60,162 bases of DNA from Parvibaculum sp040216885. Its GTDB lineage: Bacteria > Pseudomonadota > Alphaproteobacteria > Parvibaculales > Parvibaculaceae. Both the position numbers and the translations under genes were made by a program. Below the pieces are notes generated by a model. That model did no database searches. It had not been told where the DNA came from and saw only the letters and a list, made by a program, of their open reading frames with translations. The DNA is taken from NCBI GenBank assembly GCA_040216885.1, contig JAVJOG010000009.1, forward strand, positions 1-60,162, read 5' to 3'. Positions 1-7,614 of the stretch are shown here, in pieces. Positions within the stretch are counted from its first letter, which is position 1; every line of letters begins with the position of its first letter.

Positions 1-473
1 CCGCGGATTTCGCCCGCATAGATCTTGCGGTAGTCCTCTTCCGGTCCGCCGTCGCCGATCAGCTTGTTGTTGGTGTATTTCAGTTCAAGCTCGGTGATCG
101 CCGTGTCGTAGCGTTCGACCAGCGGCACACCGGCCTTGCCAAGCGCCGACATGGCCATCAGCGAGGCGCCCTGCGTGATCTTCATGCCGGTGCCGTCGGC
201 TTCCTGCTTGCCGGTATAATCGCGGATGTTGCCCACCGCAACGCGGGTCGCCGCCGTGCTGCCGTACACATGGCCGGCGAGGCAACGCAGCGCGTCGGAA
301 TAGGGCGTTTCGTTGGTGATGACGGGCGCGTTGCCGATCGGCGTCGCATAGCGGCCATCCGATCCGGCGTTTGCGCTGACGCAGCCGGTGAGGGCGAATG
401 CCATGGCGAGAGCGCCCAGCGTCCGCTTGGGCAGTCCCTTGTTCGTTGCGATCGACAGAGCCTGAGTAAACAC
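1..473 (-). CDS. hfaB: Holdfast anchor lipoprotein HfaB, CsgG family (5' part only)
   Basis: This leftward gene runs off the left edge, so only about 157 N-terminal residues are visible. It starts at a GTG (471-473) preceded by AGGAGG. The N-terminus is a lipoprotein signal with lipobox LTGC. The mature part contains YSDALRCL, RVAVGNIRDYTGKQ, ITQGASLMAMSAL and ELELKYTNNKLIGD, which I recognise as the Caulobacter HfaB / CsgG pattern. In that family the protein forms an outer-membrane secretion pore that exports and anchors the polar adhesin (holdfast) or curli. It would be the first gene of a leftward operon; hfaA/hfaD partners, if present, lie outside the window. The family call is confident; a true holdfast role is inferred. 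Confidence 0.82.
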   Translation of the reverse strand, partial: MFTQALSIATNKGLPKRTLGALAMAFALTGCVSANAGSDGRYATPIGNAPVITNETPYSDALRCLAGHVYGSTAATRVAVGNIRDYTGKQEADGTGMKITQGASLMAMSALGKAGVPLVERYDTAITELELKYTNNKLIGDGGPEEDYRKIYAGEIR

Positions 474-818
474 GTTGGCCTCCTGGTGGTCATCGGTCGT
501 CCGGTTGGCGCTGGCGATCGTTGTTTTTTGATTCTGCCGGCGCGCCGCCGACCGTTCGGTTGCCAAGGGGATTGCAACCGCTGTGCCAGCCGTTACGTTT
601 CGTTAAGAAGCGCGGAAATACTGGGGAAACCTGGTTAATACGGTCTCCGGTGCGTCCCGGGCGGGATGTGGCGGTCCGCCGTGAGGATGTAAACGGGACG
701 TTAAGGCCGTCCGGATTTGAAACAAATCCGGCCATGGGAATGGCGGTTGCGAGGCGCTGCCATGCGCGCGACACTCCGGCGCGCAACCGGGTAACCATAT
801 TTTCAAGGAGCCGACGCT
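474..818. other. Intergenic region between divergent hfaB and isomerase genes
   Basis: This 345-base gap between divergent genes must hold both promoters. I found no convincing open frame, RNA gene or strong palindrome. TTAA tetramers occur, but none has the TTAA-N7-TTAA spacing expected of a CtrA site. Confidence 0.5.
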
Positions 819-1421
819 GTGGCGACGCTTGAGTTCTTTTTCGACTGTTCGAGCCCCTGGACCTATCTGGCGTTCAGCCGCATCGAGACGCTGGCCGGGC
901 GGGCGGGCGTCGATATCGACTGGCGGCCGATCCTGGTCGGCGGCGTCTTCAACGCCGTTAACGAAAGCGTCTACGAGGCGCGGGCCAATCCGCACCCCGT
1001 CAAGGGCCGCTACTACGTCAAGGATCTGCAGGACTGGGCACGCTATTGCGGTATCGAGATCGGGCGGCCACCGGTTTTCCCGGTGCGCTCGGTCGATGCG
1101 ATGCGCGCCGCCATCGTCGCGCAGGATGAGGGCAAGCTGCCGGCGTTCGCCTGGGCGACCTTTCGCAGCTATTGGGGCGAGCTCAGGGATATCAGCCAGC
1201 CGGATGTGCTGGAGGAGGTTTGCGCGGCGTCCGGCCTCAACTGGGATGCGGTCAGCCGGCGGATCAAGGATGACGACATCAAGGGCCGCTTGCGCGCCAA
1301 CACCGAGGAGTTGATCGCGCGCGGCGGCTTCGGTTCGCCGACAATGTTCGTCAACAAGACGGACATGTATTTCGGTAACGACCGGTTGCCGCTCGTCGAG
1401 GCGGCACTCGCCAATGGCTGA
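819..1421 (+). CDS. DsbA-like 2-hydroxychromene-2-carboxylate isomerase family protein
   Basis: A 200-residue protein of the thioredoxin-fold HCCA isomerase / kappa-class GST group. The N-terminal motif FFFDCSSPWTYLAF carries the serine region that binds glutathione in this family. The C-terminal part (GFGSPTMFVNKTDMYFGNDR) matches the family's conserved end. Known members isomerise 2-hydroxychromene-2-carboxylate in naphthalene degradation, but many are of unknown substrate. Start is GTG at 819 with AAGGAG eight bases upstream. It overlaps the rhomboid gene by 8 bases, so the two are probably co-transcribed. No other naphthalene-pathway gene is near, so the substrate is unknown. Confidence 0.85.
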   Translation: MATLEFFFDCSSPWTYLAFSRIETLAGRAGVDIDWRPILVGGVFNAVNESVYEARANPHPVKGRYYVKDLQDWARYCGIEIGRPPVFPVRSVDAMRAAIVAQDEGKLPAFAWATFRSYWGELRDISQPDVLEEVCAASGLNWDAVSRRIKDDDIKGRLRANTEELIARGGFGSPTMFVNKTDMYFGNDRLPLVEAALANG

Positions 1422-2223
1422 CCCGTGGCAAGGGGAGGCCCCTCCCTATACAGAGCCGCCGGCTTTCAATGTTCCTGGCGCCGTGCTGGCGTTGCTTGTC
1501 GCCATTGTCGGGCTGCACCTGCTGATCGAATGGCTGCCGCTTGCCGCGCAACGCGAGGTGCTTTTCCTGTTTGCGCTGTTTCCTCTGCGCTATGCCGGTG
1601 TGGACGGCATCGTCGAAGGGCTGCCGGGCGGGTTTGCCGCCGAAATCTGGACGCCGATCACCTATACCTTCCTGCATGGCGGCTGGACGCATCTCATCGT
1701 CAACTCGGTGTGGCTGCTTGCCTTCGGTTCGCCGCTGGCGCGGCGTTTCGGCGTGTTGCGATTCTTCCTTTTCTATTTTCTCTGCGGCGCGGCGGGTGCG
1801 TTCCTTCATGTGGCCATCTATCCGGCGTCGCCGGTGCCGGTGGTCGGTGCATCGGCCGCGATTTCGGGGTTGATGGGCGGCGCGGCGCGTTTCGTGTTTC
1901 TCGGCGACGGGCCGCTCGGGGCGCTTGGCGGCAACAGATCCGCCGGCGCGCCGCAGCGCAGCGCCGGTATCTTCGCCTCGCTGGCCGATCGGCGGACGCT
2001 GATATTCGTCGGCGTGTGGGTCGGTCTCAACTTTCTGTTTGGCGCGACAGCGCTCTCGGGCGCGCTTGGCGTGACGGCGCAGGTTGCCTGGGAGGCGCAT
2101 CTCGGCGGGTTTCTGGCGGGGTTGCTGCTTTTCGGCCTTTTCGATCCGATCCGCTATTCGCCGTCGGGCGGGCCGGGCAATGTCGGCTACGGCGAATGGC
2201 TCGGCAAGGATCGCGAGAAATAG
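1414..2223 (+). CDS. Rhomboid family intramembrane serine protease
   Basis: A 269-residue polytopic membrane protein. Rhomboid hallmarks are visible: HGGWTHLIVNSVWL in the second helix region, the serine motif GASAAISG (catalytic Ser near residue 146) and the late histidine in WEAHLGGFLAGLLLFGLF. Rhomboids cleave substrates within the membrane. The variant GASA replaces the commoner GASG. About 35 residues between the serine and the final helices include a cytoplasmic-looking insertion rich in Gly, Ala and Arg. It overlaps the upstream isomerase by 8 bases. The substrate is unknown. Confidence 0.88.
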   Translation: MADPWQGEAPPYTEPPAFNVPGAVLALLVAIVGLHLLIEWLPLAAQREVLFLFALFPLRYAGVDGIVEGLPGGFAAEIWTPITYTFLHGGWTHLIVNSVWLLAFGSPLARRFGVLRFFLFYFLCGAAGAFLHVAIYPASPVPVVGASAAISGLMGGAARFVFLGDGPLGALGGNRSAGAPQRSAGIFASLADRRTLIFVGVWVGLNFLFGATALSGALGVTAQVAWEAHLGGFLAGLLLFGLFDPIRYSPSGGPGNVGYGEWLGKDREK

Positions 2224-2319
2224 CGCCGGGCGTTGACTTTCGTGCCACCATAACCACATCACAAAGACGGCATTTGGGACGGCCTTTGGCGGACCGGGAC
2301 TTTCAGGAGGAGACGATCC

Positions 2320-2652
2320 ATGAGCGATACATCTGCCCATTCGGACCCCCAGCCGGGCGCATCGCAAGCGGATGGCGCGACGGCGGCGCCGGGGCGCCGC
2401 GATCTGTGGATACGGCTGCTTTACATGGTCGTGTTCTGGTTTCTCGGCAATGTCGCCTTTTCGGTGGCGATCTTTCTCGGCGCGATACAATTCGTTGTCA
2501 TTCTCGTCACCGGCGACAAAAACGAGGAGCTGCGCAGCTTCAGCCGTAACCTCGTGCAATATGTCTGGGAGTGCCTGGCCTTTGTGATCTTCGCGCGCGA
2601 AGACAAGCCGTTTCCGCTCGGCAAGTTTCCGTCGGTCAGCGGGAGCGACTGA
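2320..2652 (+). CDS. DUF4389 domain membrane protein
   Basis: A 110-residue protein with a short polar N-terminus rich in Ala, Gly and Pro, then two hydrophobic segments (about residues 32-62) and the conserved tail FSRNLVQYVWECLAFVIF...DKPFPLG. This is the DUF4389 pattern seen in many proteobacteria; no molecular function is established. It is preceded by AGGAGG at 2306-2311. Its 3' end overlaps the TetR gene on the other strand by 17 bases, so the two are convergent. Confidence 0.82.
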   Translation: MSDTSAHSDPQPGASQADGATAAPGRRDLWIRLLYMVVFWFLGNVAFSVAIFLGAIQFVVILVTGDKNEELRSFSRNLVQYVWECLAFVIFAREDKPFPLGKFPSVSGSD

Positions 2653-3319
2653 AGCTTTCGTATTTCTTCAGACCCTTCGGCGTCAGCAGGCCGCGCATGA
2701 CGGCGCCCGCCGCGACAGCGAAGCGTTTCTCGGCGTCTTCGGCGCTCAGGTGAAAGCCCGCGAGTTCGAGACTGCATAGTCCGTGGACGGTCGCCCACAG
2801 GGCATCGGCGACGATCGCCGGGCCGGCGTCGGCCGGCATGCTGCCCTCGGCGATGCAGGCTTCGGTCGCGTCAAGCAGGTTCTGATAAGAAGGATGGCGC
2901 GCGATGCTGCGCGCTGTCGGTTCGCACGACGCCGGCTCGTCGTGGCGCAGTGCCGCAGGCAACGGCAATGTGGCGCTGATCATCAACGCATAATAAGAAG
3001 GGTTCTTCAGCGCGAAGTCGCGATAGGCGCGCGACAGATTGGCGAGCCAAAGGATCGGTTCGGGATGGCGCGGCACCGCGTTTTGTGCGGCCGCCAGCCG
3101 GTCGAAGGCTTCCTCGAACAGCGCCGTGATCAAACCTTCCTTGCCGCCGAACGCCGTGTAGACGGCCATCGTGGAGGCGCCGACCCTGGCCGCAAGTTTC
3201 CGCATCGAAATCGCATCCGGGCCGCCATGCATCAGCATTTCGCTGGCGGCATCGAGCAGCGCCTCGCGTTGCGCGTTGCGGCGTTCTTCGGCGGGGCTTG
3301 TTTTCTCTTCGGTGCTCAT
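2636..3319 (-). CDS. TetR/AcrR family transcriptional regulator with WHG-type C-terminal domain
   Basis: A 227-residue repressor. The HTH lies at about residues 17-65 (LLDAASEML...ISMRKLAARVGASTMAVYTAFGGKEGL). The C-terminal ligand domain ends with WATVHGLCSLELAGF, the WHG signature. It is divergent from the carotenoid oxygenase gene, and the 106-base gap holds a palindromic operator (3363-3390). It probably represses the oxygenase and itself in response to an unknown small ligand. Confidence 0.88.
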   Translation of the reverse strand: MSTEEKTSPAEERRNAQREALLDAASEMLMHGGPDAISMRKLAARVGASTMAVYTAFGGKEGLITALFEEAFDRLAAAQNAVPRHPEPILWLANLSRAYRDFALKNPSYYALMISATLPLPAALRHDEPASCEPTARSIARHPSYQNLLDATEACIAEGSMPADAGPAIVADALWATVHGLCSLELAGFHLSAEDAEKRFAVAAGAVMRGLLTPKGLKKYESFSRSR

Positions 3320-3362
3320 CGGTTTCTCTATCGAACAGGCTTGACCTTCTGTCCAGTGCTAA

Positions 3363-3390
3363 CTATAACACATCCATAACACTGTTATAG
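3363..3390. promoter_or_regulatory. Palindromic operator for the adjacent TetR regulator
   Basis: CTATAACA (3363-3370) and TGTTATAG (3383-3390) are exact inverted repeats. Nested inside is ATAACA-C-TGTTAT (3376-3388), a 13-base palindrome of the size TetR dimers bind. The site lies between the divergent TetR and carotenoid oxygenase start codons, so one repressor could control both. Binding by this TetR is inferred from position. Confidence 0.65.
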
Positions 3391-3425
3391 AGCTGATTTT
3401 GCCGCCATTCCGGGAGGAGCGCGCC

Positions 3426-4853
3426 ATGTCCAAGCCCTATCCGAACAATCCGTTCCTGCAGAACAATTTCGCGCCTGTCGCCGCCGAATGCGATGCGCCC
3501 GATCTTGTCGTACACGGAGAATTGCCGGCGGCGCTGGCCGGCACGCTTTACCGCAACGGACCGAACCCGATGTTTCCGCCGCTTGGCGGCGAGCATCACT
3601 GGTTTCTCGGCGAGGGCATGATCCATGCGATCCATGTCGAGGGCGGCAAGGCGCGCTATCGCAATCGCTGGGTGCGCACCGAGCAGTACGAGGTGCAACG
3701 CGAGGCGGGCGAGCGGCTGATCTCGACCGGCTTCGGCGGAGCGCCGCTGCCGGGCACCGAAAACATCAAACGGAATGTCGCCAACACCAATGTCGTGTGG
3801 CATGCGGGCAAGCTGATGGCGCTGGACGAGGGAAGCTCGCCGGTGGCGATGGACGGCGACACGCTGGAGACGACGGGCCCGTGGACTTTCGAGGGAAAGT
3901 ACAACGGCCCGATGACGGCGCATCCGAAATTCGATCCGAAGACCGGCGAGATGATTTTCTTCGGCTACATGGCGGCGGGGCCGGCGACGCCCGACATTTC
4001 GTACCAGGTGGTCGATCGCGACGGCAAGCTGACGCGCAGCGAAACATTCAAGGCGCCCTATGCCAGCATGGTGCATGACTTCATCGTCACCGACGAGCAT
4101 GTGATTTTCCCGATTTTTCCGGCAACGATCGATGTCGAGCGCATCATGAAAGGCGGGCCGGTGATTGCATGGGATCCCGATGCCGGTACGCATATCGGTA
4201 TCATGGCGCGCAACGCCGGGACCGATACGATCCGCTGGTTCAAGGGCGATCCCTGCTATGTCTATCATCCGATGAATGCCTATACGACGCATGACGGCGG
4301 GCGCACGCGCGTCGTTGCCGACATGATGAAATACAGCCGCGTGCCGCTGTTCCCGAGCGCCGACGGCAAGAAGGCGCCGACCGATCTTCTCGACGAACAG
4401 GGACAGCTGGTGCGCTGGACTTTCGATCTCGACGGAAATTCCGACAGCTATACCGAGGAAGCGCTGACCGATCTCGGCGGCGAGTTCCCGCGTCTGGACG
4501 AACGGTTTTCCGGGCATGGCTATCGTCACGGCTATTACGCGGCGACAAAGAGGCCGAAGGTACCGGGCGCGTCCTTCGACACGCTGGTGCATATCGATCT
4601 TGCGAGCGGCCAGCGGCACGAATGGGATGCGGGTGCTGGAAACTATGTGCACGAGCCGGTTTTCGTGCCGCGCAAGCAAAGCGCGGCGGAGGGCGACGGC
4701 TTCGTGGTATCGCTGGTTTACGACACGGCGCGCAACATCAGCGACTTCATCGTTCTCGATACAGACGATATTTCGAAGGGGCCGGTGGCGCGGGTCGAGC
4801 TTCCGGCGCGGGTGCCGTTCGGCTTCCACGGCAACTGGCGGGACGCCGGCTGA
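3426..4853 (+). CDS. Carotenoid cleavage oxygenase family protein
   Basis: A 475-residue beta-propeller dioxygenase of the RPE65/apocarotenoid/lignostilbene oxygenase family. Starting motifs are LYRNGPNPMF and HHWFLGEGMIH. The four iron-binding histidines fit GPMTAHPKFD, SMVHDFIVTDEH, YHPMNAYTTHDGG and the C-terminal GFHGNW. These enzymes split C=C bonds of carotenoids or stilbene-like lignin dimers. I chose ATG 3426 because GGGAGGAG sits six bases upstream; an in-frame TTG at 3399 lacks a ribosome site. It is divergent from a TetR gene over a clear operator, so substrate-induced expression is likely. The real substrate cannot be told from sequence alone. Confidence 0.9.
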   Translation: MSKPYPNNPFLQNNFAPVAAECDAPDLVVHGELPAALAGTLYRNGPNPMFPPLGGEHHWFLGEGMIHAIHVEGGKARYRNRWVRTEQYEVQREAGERLISTGFGGAPLPGTENIKRNVANTNVVWHAGKLMALDEGSSPVAMDGDTLETTGPWTFEGKYNGPMTAHPKFDPKTGEMIFFGYMAAGPATPDISYQVVDRDGKLTRSETFKAPYASMVHDFIVTDEHVIFPIFPATIDVERIMKGGPVIAWDPDAGTHIGIMARNAGTDTIRWFKGDPCYVYHPMNAYTTHDGGRTRVVADMMKYSRVPLFPSADGKKAPTDLLDEQGQLVRWTFDLDGNSDSYTEEALTDLGGEFPRLDERFSGHGYRHGYYAATKRPKVPGASFDTLVHIDLASGQRHEWDAGAGNYVHEPVFVPRKQSAAEGDGFVVSLVYDTARNISDFIVLDTDDISKGPVARVELPARVPFGFHGNWRDAG

Positions 4854-4879
4854 GGCACTTATCCCCGGTTTTGGCAGCG

Positions 4880-4919
4880 ACTGTCATCGAACTGTCAAAA
4901 AACTGTCATGTAACTGTCA
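4880..4919 (+). promoter_or_regulatory. Array of four CTGTCA boxes at 11-bp spacing (double Pho-box layout)
   Basis: ACTGTCA occurs at 4880, 4891, 4902 and 4913, exactly 11 bases apart, separated by short AT-rich spacers. Tandem CTGTCA repeats with 11-bp spacing are the established layout of PhoB (Pho box) sites; two adjacent boxes would be present. The site lies between two convergent genes, with no protein gene in a normal downstream position on the same strand. The -10 element expected about ten bases beyond the last repeat is not convincing. Confidence 0.55.
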
Positions 4920-4928
4920 CAAACGGAT

Positions 4929-4986
4929 TTCCGGGATCGGGGGCGACGCCAACCGATCCCGGAATCGACTCGAAAACGAGTCGATT
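4929..4986. terminator. Two adjacent strong hairpins in a tail-to-tail gap (bidirectional terminator or small RNA)
   Basis: The first hairpin pairs 4929-4940 with 4953-4964 (12 perfect pairs). The second pairs 4963-4972 with 4977-4986 (10 perfect pairs, AAAA loop). They sit between the ends of the carotenoid oxygenase and GDYXXLXY genes, so bidirectional termination is the simplest role. The T-run after the second stem is only three bases. Because four Pho-like boxes lie just upstream, a phosphate-responsive small RNA is an alternative. Confidence 0.5.
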
Positions 4987-5036
4987 TGCCGAGCCGGATT
5001 TCCAAAACCGGATTTTCGAGAAAACTTATCCCCGCT

Positions 5037-5657
5037 TCAGAACAGGGGCTCCTCGTAGACGGGTTCGCCGTCGAGGCGGAGGCCCTTGATGGCGGGGGTG
5101 CCGCTGCGGCTGAGCGCGACGTCGACGGTGAGGCTGCCCGCATTGCGTTCGTCCTCAAGGACGCGGCCTTCGCCTTCGGGCACGAAATAGCTTTCGATGC
5201 CGTAGAGGACGGTGGCCGTCCTGCAACCGGGGCAGGGCGCGTCGGGCTGTGTTTCCATTTCCGTGCCGTCTTCCGGGAAGCGGGTCATCGGCCGGTCCTC
5301 GGCGACATAGACGATACGCCCACGGATGATCTTGTTTCCGCCGGCCGGTTCGGGGCGGTCGCGCCAGGCGGCAATCGCGGTCCATGTCTCGCCATCCGGC
5401 GCGAGTTCGACATGGACGGCATCGCCATCGACGAATTCGTCGTCGCCGGCGAGGGTGCCGAGCGGCAATTGCGAAATCTCGTAGCTCAGAATGACGTAGT
5501 GACCGCGAAAGATGTCGCGCGGGTCGACGGGCGCGGTCTTCAGGGTTACGATGTCGGGCGAGCGCAGCAGTGTCACCCGGTCCCAGATCATGGCGCCGAG
5601 GAAGAGCGTCTGTCCGAGTGCCAGCGCGATCAGCGCCATGCCGAAGCGGGGGCTCAT
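5037..5657 (-). CDS. GDYXXLXY domain-containing protein
   Basis: A 206-residue protein with one N-terminal hydrophobic segment (ALIALALGQTLFLGAMIW) and a periplasmic-looking remainder. The family motif appears as FRGHYVILSYEI, so the usual aspartate of GDYxxLxY is histidine here. A cysteine pair CPGC occurs near residue 142. It overlaps the stop of the upstream DUF2157 gene by 4 bases (ATGA), the pairing usual for this family. The function of the DUF2157/GDYXXLXY pair is not established. No catalytic motif is visible. Confidence 0.85.
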   Translation of the reverse strand: MSPRFGMALIALALGQTLFLGAMIWDRVTLLRSPDIVTLKTAPVDPRDIFRGHYVILSYEISQLPLGTLAGDDEFVDGDAVHVELAPDGETWTAIAAWRDRPEPAGGNKIIRGRIVYVAEDRPMTRFPEDGTEMETQPDAPCPGCRTATVLYGIESYFVPEGEGRVLEDERNAGSLTVDVALSRSGTPAIKGLRLDGEPVYEEPLF

Positions 5658-6952
5658 GCCTCGCCTCCCGCCGCTGCGTTGCGGACGATGCGGCGGTGCA
5701 TGCGCTCGAAGACGACGCTGCCGACGATCAGCAAGACACCGCCGAGCGCAAAGAAGATCGCGGTGTCGAGCAGCGTGCCCAGCGTTTCGAAATAGAGCCA
5801 GAGAACTTCGGCGGCAAAAACGACGAAGCCGAAATTGACCGCGAAGCGGCTGCCGCACGCCGCGCCGTAGGCGACGAGCCATGCGGCGAGCGCCAGAACG
5901 GCGGCGGCATAGAGCCAGGGCACCAGTGCGGCGTTGCTCGCCGAGAGGAAGGGATAGGCAATCGCCAGCGCGGCGAGGACCGCGACGCCCGCAAGATCGC
6001 GCGCCGGCAACCGGCCGCGCGTCAGGGCAAGTGCGGCGAGCGCGGCCAGCAGGATCGCGGCCGCGGCAACGGTGAGCATTCCGGCGGCGCCCTCGGCGGC
6101 GCGGTCGTTGGCGGCGGGATCGGTCTGGAAGAAGGCGACCAGCGCGAAGGCGATGGCGATGCCCCATGCTTCGGCGACACCGCCGATGCGAGAGCCCTCG
6201 CGCGCAAAGGCCAGCGCCGCCATCCATAAGGCCAATGCTTCAAGTGCGATGAAAACGGCGAACTGCACCGGCGCCATGCCGGAGAGCTCGACGATTGCCT
6301 CGGCGTTGATTGCCTGCCACAGGAAACCGGCGATCAGCACCAGATGGAAGGCCGGCGGCCATGAGAGGCGCAGGGCCAGCGCGGCCGATGCCGCCCATGC
6401 CGCCCAGAACGCCCAATGGGGCGTCGCGTCGTTCAGGTCGATCGCGAACCATGTCCAGATCACGGCCAGCAGAATGCCGAGCGCCAGCGCCGGGCGCGAG
6501 AGCAGCAGCCATGCCGTGGCAAGTGCGGCGACGCACCATGCGAGAACGCCGCCGGGATCGTCGGTGACGATGTGATAGATCTGGGCGATCAGCATGATGC
6601 CGGCGCCGAAGAGGCCGAGGCCGATCAGCACGGCGGCCTGCGCGAAATTCGCGTGACCGCGCTTCTGAAGTACGAAGGCCGCGATGTAGGCGCCCCACAT
6701 CGCGATGAAAATCAGGACGATCTTTGTGAGTTTCGAGATTTCCTGCCAGTTGGCGGCGACGAAGCTCATCACGGCGAAGCCGATCAGGACCGCGCCGAGG
6801 ATCGCCAGCATGGCCGGCATGCGGCGCGTCGCGGCGCCGGGCTCGCGGGCGGAGGCGAGGATCGCGTCGGCATTGGCGGCTGTCACCCAGCCGCGCTCGA
6901 TCCAGAGATCGAGGTCGCGCTTCAGCCGGTTCAGATAGGCGCGCTGCCACAT
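5654..6952 (-). CDS. DUF2157 domain polytopic membrane protein
   Basis: A 432-residue protein whose first ~50 residues are soluble (RLKRDLDLWIERGWVTAANADAILAS), the DUF2157 start. About a dozen hydrophobic segments rich in Ala, Leu and Trp follow. It is translationally coupled to the GDYXXLXY gene by a 4-base overlap. The family is widespread and uncharacterised; a transport or envelope-sensing role is a guess only. The start at 6952 is the first Met that includes the conserved N-terminal helix. Confidence 0.85.
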   Translation of the reverse strand: MWQRAYLNRLKRDLDLWIERGWVTAANADAILASAREPGAATRRMPAMLAILGAVLIGFAVMSFVAANWQEISKLTKIVLIFIAMWGAYIAAFVLQKRGHANFAQAAVLIGLGLFGAGIMLIAQIYHIVTDDPGGVLAWCVAALATAWLLLSRPALALGILLAVIWTWFAIDLNDATPHWAFWAAWAASAALALRLSWPPAFHLVLIAGFLWQAINAEAIVELSGMAPVQFAVFIALEALALWMAALAFAREGSRIGGVAEAWGIAIAFALVAFFQTDPAANDRAAEGAAGMLTVAAAAILLAALAALALTRGRLPARDLAGVAVLAALAIAYPFLSASNAALVPWLYAAAVLALAAWLVAYGAACGSRFAVNFGFVVFAAEVLWLYFETLGTLLDTAIFFALGGVLLIVGSVVFERMHRRIVRNAAAGGEA

Positions 6953-7182
6953 GGCGGGGAAGCCGGATTTGTTGCTACGGGACGCGGGGGCGGGACTCGG
7001 TAAACGGTGGCGCAGTATCCGGGCGGGCGGGCCGCCAAGTCAAAGGCCTCGGTCTTTACGTCGCGGAAACCGTGGGTTTTTGTCGTTGTCCTTGCCCGAT
7101 GCGGCGGAATGTCGCATCATTTCCGTCCGGGCGGTTGCCCGCGCATCCGGCCTTTCGGCCGGCGATGACGGGAGGAGATGCC

Positions 7183-7611
7183 ATGAACGTTGCGACGATC
7201 TTGAAGGAAAAGGGTTCGGAGGTGGTGACGGTCGGTCCGGACGCCACGCTTGGCCATGTGGCGACGACGCTGAGCGAGCGGCGGATCGGCGCCATCGTCG
7301 TGATGCAGGACCGCAAGGTGCTCGGCATCGTCTCGGAGCGCGACGTGGTGAAGGCCATTGCGCGGATCGGCGCGGCGGCGCTGACGACGTCGGTGCGCGA
7401 GGCGATGACGTCACGCATCATCACATGCAGCCTCAACGACTCAATCGACGAGTTGATGGATTCGATGACCGCGGGCCGGTTCCGCCACCTGCCGGTGGTC
7501 GAGGGCGGCGAGCTTGTCGGGATCGTGTCGATCGGCGACGTGGTGAAGAACCGGATTGCCGAGACGGTGATGGAGACCGAAGCGCTGAAGCTCTACATCG
7601 CCACGGGCTGA
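7183..7611 (+). CDS. CBS domain-containing protein (two CBS repeats)
   Basis: A 142-residue protein made of two CBS repeats: about residues 8-65 (VVTVGPDATLGHVATTLSERRIG...VSERDVVKAI) and 75-130 (IITCSLNDSIDELMDSM...VSIGDVVKNRI). Stand-alone CBS pairs bind adenosyl nucleotides such as AMP, ATP or SAM and regulate partner enzymes. ATG 7183 is chosen because GGAGGAG lies five bases upstream; the open frame extends upstream without a ribosome site. It is a single gene whose partner is not evident from the neighbours. Confidence 0.9.
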   Translation: MNVATILKEKGSEVVTVGPDATLGHVATTLSERRIGAIVVMQDRKVLGIVSERDVVKAIARIGAAALTTSVREAMTSRIITCSLNDSIDELMDSMTAGRFRHLPVVEGGELVGIVSIGDVVKNRIAETVMETEALKLYIATG

Positions 7612-7614
7612 CGG

